Assembly: GCA_020722645.1 (NCBI GenBank)
Contig: DYKL01000036.1
Span: 1 to 16,163 of the forward strand
Direction of reading: 5' to 3'
DNA length: 16,163 bases
From: Acetofilamentum sp.
GTDB lineage: Bacteria; Bacteroidota; Bacteroidia; Bacteroidales; JAFGUD01
The position numbers and the translations under genes were made by a program. How positions within the stretch are numbered: position 1 is the first letter of the stretch; each line of letters opens with the position of its first letter. Shown in pieces: positions 1 through 6,545 of this stretch. The notes under the pieces were generated by a model, which was given only the letters and a program-made list of their open reading frames with translations, did no database searches and was not told the DNA's origin.

Positions 1-55
1 GCACATTATCAAATTGGCACATTATCAAATTGGCACATTATCAAATTGGCACATT
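1..55. repeat. 16-bp tandem repeat array (left edge of window)
   Basis: Three exact head-to-tail copies of GCACATTATCAAATTG (1-16, 17-32, 33-48) are followed by a 7-base partial copy (49-55). The array reaches the first base of the window, so its true length is unknown. No dyad symmetry or coding potential is obvious. It lies 28 bases before the first gene and could be an intergenic satellite or the end of a longer array. Confidence 0.9.
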
Positions 56-83
56 TTAATTATTGGAAATAAAATTTTAAAAA

Positions 84-533
84 ATGAATGAAACATTAAA
101 AAAAATCAAGATTATTTATTTTGCAATTTTTGCGCAATTTGTTGTTGTTGCAGGTGTCGTTATTTTGCTGAAATATTTAGAAATTATTGAAGATGTAATC
201 ACACTTGATAACAAACTTACTATGATTATTCCTGTAATAATGATTATTGGCATAATTGCAGCCTATTTTATATACGACAGAATAGCTAATTCAGCAAAAA
301 AAGTCGAAGAACAAGAAATAAAATTATCGAAATTTTTCAGAGCTTCTCTTTTAAAATTGGCAATGTTCGATTTTGTAGGATTTTTAACTGCAATTATGTT
401 AATTCTGTTGTACCAAAAAACATACATTTATATGTTAGGTATTGTGCTTGTTTTTTATATTCTGAATTTTCCTAATGAATTAAAATATAAAAAAGACTTT
501 TTTGGCAAAGAAAATTCTTTTTTTCAAGAATGA
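84..533 (+). CDS. Small integral membrane protein, unknown function
   Basis: This 149-residue protein is not one I recognise. It is hydrophobic, with four likely membrane segments at about residues 9-30, 45-66, 90-110 and 114-130. A lysine/glutamate-rich cytoplasmic or periplasmic linker lies at about 68-85, and the C-terminal tail is charged (about 132-149). There is no signal peptide distinct from the first helix and no recognisable catalytic motif. The ATG at 84 is the first in-frame start, and the upstream region has no Shine-Dalgarno sequence, as is usual in Bacteroidota. A terminator hairpin overlaps its stop codon, so it probably ends its own transcript. Hydrophobic pattern and codon use look genuine; function is open. 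Confidence 0.75.
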   Translation: MNETLKKIKIIYFAIFAQFVVVAGVVILLKYLEIIEDVITLDNKLTMIIPVIMIIGIIAAYFIYDRIANSAKKVEEQEIKLSKFFRASLLKLAMFDFVGFLTAIMLILLYQKTYIYMLGIVLVFYILNFPNELKYKKDFFGKENSFFQE

Positions 534-555
534 AATCTCTTCCATTTCATTTTTT
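529..555 (+). terminator. Intrinsic terminator overlapping the stop codon
   Basis: An 8-bp stem (AATGAAAT 529-536 with ATTTCATT 544-551) with a 7-base loop runs into six T residues (550-555). The stem begins at the last codon of the 149-residue membrane protein gene. A MITE-like element is inserted directly after the T tract. Confidence 0.6.
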
Positions 556-556
556 A

Positions 557-684
557 CCTTAAATCCGCAAGTTTTTTCGTAAGTGGTTGCAGGTGAAAAC
601 ACCTGCAACATATAGTTTGCACCAGTCAGGTGTTTTCACATGACTGAATTTCAGATATATAAGTATAGACTTACGGATTTAAGG
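557..684. mobile_element. MITE-like element, copy 1 (128 bp)
   Basis: The element has 11-bp perfect terminal inverted repeats (CCTTAAATCCG at 557-567, CGGATTTAAGG at 674-684), extending to 15 of 16 bases. It is flanked by a 5-bp direct duplication TTTTA (552-556 and 685-689). Inside are two hairpins: a perfect 10-bp stem with AAAA loop (586-609) and a 10-bp stem with TTTT loop and one mismatch (623-646). It is 126/128 identical to 2242-2369, differing at 612 and 640. It has no coding capacity, so it would need a transposase in trans. Confidence 0.85.
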
Positions 685-703
685 TTTTATAATAATTAGT
701 GTT

Positions 704-740
704 AGTTCTTAAAGTTCATAAAGTTAAAAGTTCATAAAGT
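704..740. repeat. Short degenerate 8-bp tandem repeat
   Basis: About four units related to AAGTTCAT occur in a row, with AAGTTCAT exact at 712-719 and 728-735. It resembles in style the 7-bp and 8-bp arrays found at 10554-10593 and 11892-12081. Confidence 0.5.
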
Positions 741-766
741 ATTAGCATCTGATTTTCAACATAAGA

Positions 767-840
767 CCCTTACAGTGCAGGCTTTTAGAGCCTTTAAGGG
801 CAAGCTTTATAAACTAGGTACTTTATTAACAGACCTAGTT
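767..840. other. Two adjacent hairpins in the spacer before the PagL-like gene
   Basis: The first dyad is CCCTTA (767-772) with TAAGGG (795-800), enclosing a second stem AGGCT/AGCCT (779-783, 789-793). The next is AACTAGGT (812-819) with ACCTAGTT (833-840), a perfect 8-bp stem with a 13-base loop. They could be part of a 5' untranslated leader of the gene at 891 or the remains of another small repeat. No T tract follows either, so they do not look like terminators. Confidence 0.45.
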
Positions 841-890
841 GAAAAGTCTTAAACATATCAATTGAAAAAAAATACGTTTTTTGATTTAAT

Positions 891-2057
891 ATGCATAATA
901 TAAAAATACTACTTTTTTTACTCATATTGACTGTAACTTTCGCAAAATCGCAAAATTCAACTACATTATTTTTCGAAGACAAAATATATTCCGGTTACAT
1001 AGTCAATAATTTTTTAGGATATGATTCATTTCCAAAGCTAAAACCCGCTTTAATAAATGAGTTTAAAGTCGGACACAAAACAAATGGAAGCAATATCTGG
1101 CATCAGTTTTATTATTATCCTGAAATTTCAATATCTCTTTTGTACGGCAATCTAGGAAATAATAAGCAGTTTGGTAAAATTACAGGTTTAATACCAAACA
1201 TCAGTTTTAATTTGAAAAATCATAATAATTCATCGTTAAAAATAAATTTAGGCTGGGGGATATCGTATTTCGATAAACCTTATGATTCTGTTTCAAATCC
1301 GCATAACATATTGATTGGCAATAATATAAATCATACTGCAACAATTAATTTAAACTATCAGCAATATCTGGCAAAAAACTTGTTTTTAACGTTCACCGGA
1401 GCTTATTTACATTCTTCAAACGGTCATTATCAGGTGCCTAACGGAGGTATGAATCTTGCTCTTGTTTCAGTTGGCTTAAAAAAGTATTTCGGACAAAATC
1501 CTCTGCTTAATGAACAGTCAATACCTGAATTCAACAAAAAAACTGACTTCTATTTCAGCTTTGGTGTGGGTATTCACGAATTTGCAGGTACTTTGCATCC
1601 GGTCGGTACTCCAAAATATAATGTTTACGACATTAATCTCTTATTAAGTAGAAATTATAAATATTTCGCAAAATACTTTATCGGTGCTTCTGTAAAATAT
1701 TATGAATCATTTTATTATCAAATTTATAAAAACAATATATATTCAAAAAATATAAGACTTAATTCCTCTGTTTTTACATTTATTTTGGGAAATGAGTTTC
1801 AATTCGGAAAGTTCGCAATTTTTGTATATGGTGGACTAAATTTATATCAACCTTTTGTGCGAAATTATATATATAAAGATGAATTAAAATTTAATATCAA
1901 CAACATTTTTGAACTTCTAATAAGTACAAAATTAGGTATGAGATATTATTTGCTTGACCCTCATAAATTTAACTTCAATATTTATTCCTCTTGGGCTATT
2001 AAAGCCCATTTTGGCAATGCAGATTATACTGAGCTTGCAATAGGATTTGTTTTTTAG
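891..2057 (+). CDS. PagL-like acyloxyacyl hydrolase / lipid A deacylase family outer membrane protein
   Basis: This 388-residue protein begins with a signal peptide (about residues 1-20, hydrophobic LLFLLILTVTFA, then KSQ). The mature part has alternating aromatic/polar strands and ends in phenylalanine (FVF), as expected of an outer membrane beta-barrel. Residues 174-188 (HSSNGHYQVPNGGMN) match the active-site strand of PagL-type lipid A 3-O-deacylases, whose catalytic His and Ser sit as HxSN; here these are H174 and S176. A GWGISYFDKP segment before it is also typical of the Bacteroidota members. The classical enzyme is about 150-190 residues, so the C-terminal half (about 210-388) is an additional barrel-like region of unknown role. 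By homology it would remove an acyl chain from lipid A in the outer membrane. The enzymatic role is inferred from the motif alone. It appears monocistronic. Confidence 0.7.
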   Translation: MHNIKILLFLLILTVTFAKSQNSTTLFFEDKIYSGYIVNNFLGYDSFPKLKPALINEFKVGHKTNGSNIWHQFYYYPEISISLLYGNLGNNKQFGKITGLIPNISFNLKNHNNSSLKINLGWGISYFDKPYDSVSNPHNILIGNNINHTATINLNYQQYLAKNLFLTFTGAYLHSSNGHYQVPNGGMNLALVSVGLKKYFGQNPLLNEQSIPEFNKKTDFYFSFGVGIHEFAGTLHPVGTPKYNVYDINLLLSRNYKYFAKYFIGASVKYYESFYYQIYKNNIYSKNIRLNSSVFTFILGNEFQFGKFAIFVYGGLNLYQPFVRNYIYKDELKFNINNIFELLISTKLGMRYYLLDPHKFNFNIYSSWAIKAHFGNADYTELAIGFVF

Positions 2058-2103
2058 AAAAATTATCGCTCTATTCCGCAATATTAAGATGCTGAAATAA
2101 ATA

Positions 2104-2151
2104 TAGTCCGTAGGACTAAAATAATGATAACCACGAGTTTCAAGTCGTGGT
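2104..2151. repeat. REP-like double hairpin
   Basis: A 6-bp stem with 3-base loop (TAGTCC-GTA-GGACTA, 2104-2118) is followed 11 bases later by a 7-bp stem with an 8-base loop (ACCACGA 2130-2136, TCGTGGT 2145-2151). Paired short palindromes of this style (gtccgtaggac ... ccacg...cgtgg) resemble dispersed intergenic repeats I associate with Bacteroidota genomes. Only one copy is in the window. Confidence 0.5.
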
Positions 2152-2241
2152 AGAAACAAAAAAAACTCGTTACAAGCACAAATGTAAATTATTAATTAAA
2201 TGTAGAATGTAACGAAATTTTAAACGTTAATAAAAATAAAA

Positions 2242-2369
2242 CCTTAAATCCGCAAGTTTTTTCGTAAGTGGTTGCAGGTGAAAACACCTGCAACATGTAG
2301 TTTGCACCAGTCAGGTGTTTTCACCTGACTGAATTTCAGATATATAAGTATAGACTTACGGATTTAAGG
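2242..2369. mobile_element. MITE-like element, copy 2 (128 bp)
   Basis: This is the same element as 557-684, in the same orientation, with 126/128 identity. The terminal inverted repeats are CCTTAAATCCG (2242-2252) and CGGATTTAAGG (2359-2369). A 5-bp direct duplication TAAAA flanks it (2237-2241 and 2370-2374), and this is the reverse complement of the duplication at copy 1. Both internal hairpins are perfect here (2271-2294 and 2308-2331). Confidence 0.85.
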
Positions 2370-2480
2370 TAAAATCAAAAAATTAGTATCAAAATTAATG
2401 AATATATTGTTTTTTTAAAATATAATTATCCTATCTTAATATTGCGGAAAAGGACAAAAATTATTTTCCTTGCTCTTAAA

Positions 2481-2508
2481 AATGAAAAATTAACCTGAAT
2501 TTTTCATT
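2481..2508. other. 11-bp perfect inverted repeat
   Basis: AATGAAAAATT (2481-2491) and AATTTTTCATT (2498-2508) form a perfect stem with a 6-base loop, about 80 bases before the predicted promoter of the thioredoxin-fold gene. No downstream T tract follows, so an operator or repeat relic fits as well as a terminator. Confidence 0.45.
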
Positions 2509-2587
2509 ACTTAATAACTCGAATATTAGACCTTACAACAAAATCTTAAGAAATTTTAAATATCAAAATTTTAATTTGCAATTTGTG

Positions 2588-2595
2588 TAAATTTG
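2588..2595 (+). promoter_or_regulatory. Bacteroidota -7 box (TAAATTTG)
   Basis: TAAATTTG fits the Bacteroidota -7 consensus TAnnTTTG exactly. Transcription would begin near 2602, giving a leader of about 20 bases to the ATG at 2623. No TTTG is found at the expected -33 distance, so it is a partial promoter. It supports the ATG rather than the in-frame TTG at 2593, which lies inside the box. Confidence 0.45.
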
Positions 2596-2622
2596 TATTT
2601 TAAGGATAAAAATATATTAATT

Positions 2623-3612
2623 ATGAGATGCTTTTTATTTATTTTAATAGTTTTGCTAAATTTTTCAATGTCTGGACAAGATACAACAATAAGTTGGCTT
2701 AGTTTTGAAGAAACAGCTCTTAAATTCCAAGAAAAACAAAAGCCGATTATGATTTTTATGTATGCTGAAGATGATACTATTTCTGAAAAAATGATAAAAG
2801 AAACTTTCAGCAAAAACGAAGTGGTAAATTATTTAAATATACTGTATTATCCTATCAAATTAAATGTTTACAGCAATGATACTATTACATTTTTCAATAA
2901 CACAAAATTTTATAAACTTCCTGATGAAAAATATCACTCACTTGTTAATTTTTTAACGGGCGACAGTGTAACTTCACCTTTAATGGTTATTTTTAATAAA
3001 CAAGCCGAAGGTAGGGTTTTTTACGGTTTCAAAAACAGAGATTCAATTTTTGCCACATTAATTTATTATTCCGAAGAAATTTATAAATCAACTACTTATG
3101 AAGACTGGGAAGAAATATATTTTAAAGCATATCCTCCCGGACAACAACAAATTATGACTAGATTAATAATTCGTTGGCAAACAATTGACGAAATGAAAAC
3201 TGAATTTGAGCAGAAACCGAAAAAAATTCTGATAGATTTGTATGATAATTACAGTGTAGCTTCAACAGTAATGAAAACACAAACATATAATAAGAAAGAA
3301 ATTGCAGAATATTTGAATAAAAATTTTTACAGAGTTTCTGTTGAATTACGTTCGACACAAGAATTTGAATTTTTAGGTGTTACTTATAAAAATTCAGGAC
3401 CACCATACAATTATCATCAGTTTGTATATTCAGTTTTACAGGGAAATTTTAAATTTCCGGCATTTATTATTTTAGATGAAGAAATGAATTTGTTGGACAG
3501 AATTCAGGTTTTTTTAACACCACAGGCAATTGATCCTATTTTACATTTTTACGGAGATAATTATTATAAAACACAAAATTATGAAGAATTTTTAAAAAAT
3601 TATAAAAAATAA
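2623..3612 (+). CDS. Exported tandem thioredoxin-fold protein lacking cysteines
   Basis: Starting at ATG 2623 the protein is 329 residues with a good signal peptide (MRCFLFILIVLLNFSMSG). An in-frame TTG at 2593 would add ten residues but falls in the predicted promoter. Two similar halves are visible. The first contains KPIMIFMYAEDDTISEKM, then a strand ending in SPLMVIFNK. The second contains KKILIDLYDNYSVASTVM, NKKEIAEYLNKNFYRVSVE and FPAFIILDEEM. These match the thioredoxin_7/DUF255-like pattern in which a WCxxC motif sits between the first strand and KM/VM. In both halves that motif is replaced, and the mature protein has no cysteine at all. It is therefore unlikely to be a redox enzyme; a binding or scaffolding role in the periplasm is possible. 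Family assignment is from pattern only. Confidence 0.65.
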   Translation: MRCFLFILIVLLNFSMSGQDTTISWLSFEETALKFQEKQKPIMIFMYAEDDTISEKMIKETFSKNEVVNYLNILYYPIKLNVYSNDTITFFNNTKFYKLPDEKYHSLVNFLTGDSVTSPLMVIFNKQAEGRVFYGFKNRDSIFATLIYYSEEIYKSTTYEDWEEIYFKAYPPGQQQIMTRLIIRWQTIDEMKTEFEQKPKKILIDLYDNYSVASTVMKTQTYNKKEIAEYLNKNFYRVSVELRSTQEFEFLGVTYKNSGPPYNYHQFVYSVLQGNFKFPAFIILDEEMNLLDRIQVFLTPQAIDPILHFYGDNYYKTQNYEEFLKNYKK

Positions 3613-3684
3613 AAATTTTATTATACCATAAAACGATGTATATCAGATAAATTAGTAATTTACTTGAAGAATTTTTTAAATATT

Positions 3685-3715
3685 TTTGGAAAATAAAAAA
3701 AAATTCCTATTTTTG
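3685..3715 (+). promoter_or_regulatory. Consensus Bacteroidota promoter of the zapA operon
   Basis: TTTG at 3685-3688 is separated by 19 bases from TATTTTTG at 3708-3715, matching the Bacteroidota -33/-7 pattern (TTTG ... TAnnTTTG) exactly. The predicted start of transcription is near 3722, about ten bases before the ATG at 3733, giving a very short leader. Confidence 0.7.
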
Positions 3716-3732
3716 TACAAATTAAGTTTTTG

Positions 3733-4047
3733 ATGGAAAATAATAATTATTCTGAACTGGTAAACAAACTAAAAAAGCATATTGCTGATTTAATTACGCT
3801 TTTTGAAAGAACAAAAGAAGAAAATAATCATTTATTTAACGAAAATCAAAAACTTATTGAAATAAACAAAAAAAAAGATGAAGAAATTAAAAAAATTCAA
3901 GATAAATTAGAAACTTATAAACTCAGTAATGCATTTTTAATAACAAGTGAAGGGAATGATATCTCCGAACAGAGACACGATGCTAAAATCAAAATTAATC
4001 GAATAGTAAAAGAAATAGACCAATGCTTAGCATTGCTAAATAAATAA
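3733..4047 (+). CDS. Small coiled-coil protein upstream of zapA
   Basis: This 104-residue soluble protein is rich in lysine, glutamate and asparagine. A heptad-like coiled coil covers about residues 8-65 (LVNKLKKHIADLITLFERTK and onward), and a short C-terminal helical region follows. The ATG at 3733 is preferred to an overlapping in-frame TTG at 3730. Its stop codon overlaps the start of zapA by one base (TAATG), which implies translational coupling. Small coiled-coil proteins next to zapA invite a divisome role, for example ZapB-like, but no specific family signature is visible. The function is inferred from context only. Confidence 0.7.
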   Translation: MENNNYSELVNKLKKHIADLITLFERTKEENNHLFNENQKLIEINKKKDEEIKKIQDKLETYKLSNAFLITSEGNDISEQRHDAKIKINRIVKEIDQCLALLNK

Positions 4048-4340
4048 TGGAAAAAGATAATTTAAATATTACAATCAAAATCGGCGAAAAAAGTTTTCCG
4101 ATGAAAGTTCCTTTTTCAGAAGAGGAATCGTATCGAAAAGCCGGCAATCTTGCTCAGGAAACATATTTAAAATACAAAAACAAATATATTAATCTTTCTT
4201 CGGAAGATATACTTACAATGGTGGCATTCGATTTAGCAAAAAGATTTATTGATTTGAATGCAAAAAAAGAAAATACAGAACTTTTTTTGGAAATCAGTGA
4301 ACTTGTTACAAGTCTTGGAGAATATCTCGAAGCTCAATGA
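4047..4340 (+). CDS. zapA: Cell division protein ZapA
   Basis: This 97-residue protein has the ZapA layout. An N-terminal beta region (NITIKIGEKSFPMKVPFSEE) is followed by EESYRKAGNLAQETYLKYKNKY and a C-terminal helix (SSEDILTMVAFDLAKRFIDLNAKKENTE) that forms the dimerising coiled coil in characterised members. ZapA binds FtsZ and bundles protofilaments at the Z-ring. Its start overlaps the stop of the upstream coiled-coil gene. A 6S-like RNA begins four bases after its stop codon, matching the zapA-ssrS linkage known from gammaproteobacteria. Length is typical of the family. Confidence 0.85.
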   Translation: MEKDNLNITIKIGEKSFPMKVPFSEEESYRKAGNLAQETYLKYKNKYINLSSEDILTMVAFDLAKRFIDLNAKKENTELFLEISELVTSLGEYLEAQ

Positions 4341-4343
4341 TAT

Positions 4344-4510
4344 AGTCTGCATAATTTCTTTTTGAGTTGAAAACTCAACATATTACACATTAAGATAAAG
4401 CTTGGCTGAACTAAATTGTGCCTCTTTTGAGGATTTTTGATATCAGACAGCAATCTTATTCATGTCAGTTAGGAGTTTTCCTAACCACTAAGAATTATGC
4501 GGACTTTTTT
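4344..4510 (+). ncRNA. ssrS: Probable 6S RNA
   Basis: The segment between zapA and rny folds as a long rod. The closing stem pairs 4344-4360 with 4490-4505 (16 pairs including one G-U, one bulged U) and runs into a T tract (4505-4510). Above it, two opposed side hairpins open a central bubble: TTGAGTT/AACTCAA (4362-4378) and GTTAGGA/TCCTAAC (4468-4485). An inner stem follows: TAAGAT/ATCTTA (4391-4396 with 4453-4458), then GCU-G-CUGA with UCAG-C-AGC (4400-4409 with 4443-4451). A CCTC-TTTT-GAGG hairpin (4421-4432) sits at the tip. Length of about 160 nt, rod shape with bubble, and position directly after zapA all fit 6S RNA, which binds housekeeping RNA polymerase. No separate promoter is evident, so it may be processed from the zapA transcript. 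Confidence 0.75.
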
Positions 4511-4573
4511 AAAATAGCCCTTCCTAATTTATTTCATTTGCTTTACACAAAAAAAATAAAGGAATGAAAACGT

Positions 4574-6136
4574 ATGGAACCCATTTATGTAATTTTAATT
4601 GCAATTTTTTCTCTAATAATAGGCTTCGCCGTCGGTTATTTCATCAAAATGAAATTTTTATCTAAAAAAGCTGACGAAATTATAGCAGAAGCAGAGAAAA
4701 AAGCCGAAATCATTAAAAAAGACAAATTGTTGGAAGCGAAAGAAAATTTTTTGAAATTAAAAAGCGAATTCGACAATGAAACAAAAGAAACAACTTTAAA
4801 ACTACAAAGAAACGAAAACAAACTGCATCAGATTGAAACCGGTCTGAACAGACGCAGAGATGATTTACAAAAGAAAGCAAAACAAATTGAACAAAAGAAA
4901 AAAGAAATTGATGCTATAAAAGAAAATCTTAATCTGCAAATTGAAATTATTGAACAAAAGAAAACTGAACTCGAAAACATCTACTCAGAACAAGTTGTAA
5001 AACTACAAAATATTGCGGGAATGTCAATTGAAGAAGCAAAAGAACAGCTTGTACAATCTTTGAAAGAAGAAGCCAAAACCGAAGCAGAGCAACAAGTCAA
5101 CGAAATTATCGAAGACGCAAAACTTTCTGCTCACGAAAAAGCTAAAAAAATTGTAATAAAAACAATTCAAAGAGTCGGAAGCGACGTCGCCTCTAATAAT
5201 TCAATTACTGTATTTCATATAGAAAACGACGAAATCAAAGGTAGAATTATCGGACGTGAGGGTAGAAATATAAGAACATTAGAAGCCGCCACAGGAGTCG
5301 AAATAATTGTAGATGATACTCCCGAAGCAATTGTACTTTCAAGCTTTGACCCTTTCCGTCGTGAAATAGCAAGATTGTCACTTCAGCAATTAGTTGCAGA
5401 CGGCAGAATTCACCCTGCAAGAATTGAAGATATCATTGCAAAAGTCAAAAAACAACTTGAAGAAGAAATTCTCGAAATAGGCAAAAGGACTTGCATTGAC
5501 TTGGGCATTCATAACCTGCATCCTCAATTAATGCGTTTGGTAGGAAAAATGAAGTATCGTTCTTCTTACGGACAAAATTTATTACAGCACTCTATCGAAA
5601 CTGCAAAATTATGTGCTATTATGTCGGCAGAACTGGGATTAAATGTCAAAATCGCAAAAAGAGCCGGTCTGTTGCACGATATTGGCAAAATACCTGAAGA
5701 AGAAACTGATCTTCCTCACGCTTTATATGGTATGCAAATTGCTGAAAAATTTGGCGAAAAACCTATTGTTTGCAATGCTATTGGTGCTCACCACGATGAA
5801 GTGGAGATGGATAATATGATTTCTCCTATTATTCAAATTTGCGACGGTATTTCGGGTGCAAGACCGGGTGCAAGACGCGAAGTAATTGAATCTTATACCA
5901 AAAGACTGCAAGATTTGGAAGCTCTTGCTCTTTCTTATAAAGGTGTTTCAAAAACTTATGCTATTCAAGCCGGTAGAGAATTAAGAGTAATTGTTGCAAG
6001 CGAAAAAGTTTCTGACAAAGAAGCTGATATTTTATCGTATGAAATTGCCCGTAAAATTCAAAAAGAAATGACATATCCGGGACAAATAAAAATTACTGTT
6101 ATTCGCGAAAAAAGAGCTGTTAGCGTTGCTAAATAA
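4574..6136 (+). CDS. rny: Ribonuclease Y
   Basis: This 520-residue protein has the full RNase Y architecture. It has an N-terminal membrane anchor (about residues 2-24), a long charged coiled coil (about 30-200), a KH RNA-binding domain with GREGRN at 227-232, and an HD hydrolase domain. H339 lies in LLQHSIETAK and the metal-binding HD pair is H368-D369 (LLHDIGK). A second conserved stretch GAHHDEVE follows. Family length is about 510-520, so it is intact. It is a membrane-bound endoribonuclease that starts mRNA decay, using metal-dependent hydrolysis. It lies downstream of the zapA / 6S-like block with a 63-base spacer and is followed by a strong terminator. Start ATG at 4574 gives the expected anchor. 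Confidence 0.95.
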   Translation: MEPIYVILIAIFSLIIGFAVGYFIKMKFLSKKADEIIAEAEKKAEIIKKDKLLEAKENFLKLKSEFDNETKETTLKLQRNENKLHQIETGLNRRRDDLQKKAKQIEQKKKEIDAIKENLNLQIEIIEQKKTELENIYSEQVVKLQNIAGMSIEEAKEQLVQSLKEEAKTEAEQQVNEIIEDAKLSAHEKAKKIVIKTIQRVGSDVASNNSITVFHIENDEIKGRIIGREGRNIRTLEAATGVEIIVDDTPEAIVLSSFDPFRREIARLSLQQLVADGRIHPARIEDIIAKVKKQLEEEILEIGKRTCIDLGIHNLHPQLMRLVGKMKYRSSYGQNLLQHSIETAKLCAIMSAELGLNVKIAKRAGLLHDIGKIPEEETDLPHALYGMQIAEKFGEKPIVCNAIGAHHDEVEMDNMISPIIQICDGISGARPGARREVIESYTKRLQDLEALALSYKGVSKTYAIQAGRELRVIVASEKVSDKEADILSYEIARKIQKEMTYPGQIKITVIREKRAVSVAK

Positions 6137-6154
6137 AATTTAATACTTTTTTAT

Positions 6155-6190
6155 AAAACCTGCTTTCATCAAAGCAGGTTTTTTGTTTTT
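6155..6190 (+). terminator. Strong intrinsic terminator after rny
   Basis: AAAACCTGCTTT (6155-6166), loop CATC and AAAGCAGGTTTT (6171-6182) form a perfect 12-bp stem followed by a T-rich tract to 6190. It ends the zapA / 6S-like RNA / rny transcript. Confidence 0.9.
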
Positions 6191-6192
6191 AA

Positions 6193-6391
6193 AGTTAAAC
6201 TCTAACTCTTCAGTTTTTTAGAGAATAGTATTACATTTATAACAGATACACAGTTATTTAATCATTGTTTTGCACAAAAACAAGTATTACGTAAATAGAC
6301 AATTTGATTTTAGAATAATTATTTATAAACTGCTGATTATGTGAATATTGTAAAAACCAATTACCCAAAAGTGAAGAGTTAGGGGTTAAAT
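6193..6391. repeat. Imperfect 25-27 bp inverted repeat bounding about 200 bp of non-coding DNA
   Basis: The stretch around CTAACTCTTCA (6200-6217) returns inverted around TGAAGAGTTAG (6367-6391). About 22 of 27 bases match, including 11 perfect in the core. A hairpin TTGTTTT-GCACA-AAAACAA (6265-6283) lies inside, as does a direct repeat AGTATTAC (6227-6234, 6284-6291). The remaining spacer up to 6545 holds a predicted promoter and nothing else I can identify. No clear target duplication was seen, so mobile origin is only a possibility. Confidence 0.5.
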
Positions 6392-6486
6392 CAGTTAATT
6401 ACGTAAAATCTTTTATTTACAGCTTGTTAAATCATTATAAGACAACTGCTTTTTTCTTTTTTTTTATTCATTTTAACTATTTTTTC

Positions 6487-6517
6487 TTTGAAATTTGATT
6501 TTTTTATGTTTAGTTTG
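6487..6517 (+). promoter_or_regulatory. Probable promoter of the DUF1599-DoxX pair
   Basis: TTTG (6487-6490) is followed after exactly 19 bases by TTAGTTTG (6510-6517), one mismatch from TAnnTTTG. The ATG of the DUF1599 gene lies 29 bases downstream. The spacing equals that of the consensus promoter at 3685-3715. Confidence 0.45.
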
Positions 6518-6545
6518 TGAATTATTTTCAAAAGGTGCACTTTAA

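Larger units (their letters stand above)
2074..2449. repeat. 17-bp perfect inverted repeat bounding 376 bp of nested repeats
   Basis: TTCCGCAATATTAAGAT at 2074-2090 reappears as its exact reverse complement at 2433-2449. The 342 bases between contain a REP-like double hairpin and the second MITE copy. No flanking target duplication is clear. It may be an older inserted element or a relic that later received the MITE. Confidence 0.7.

Noticed and set aside
1..55. CRISPR-like array
   Set aside because: The units are head to tail with no spacers, and no cas genes are present.
2593..2622. TTG start adding ten residues to the thioredoxin-fold protein
   Set aside because: It overlaps the predicted -7 promoter box and would place charged residues before an otherwise standard signal peptide; ATG 2623 is preferred.
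4344..4510. Possible third MITE, since it has terminal inverted repeats and internal hairpins
   Set aside because: The ends continue into a U tract, the inner segments pair as a continuous rod, there is no target duplication, and the position after zapA fits 6S RNA better.
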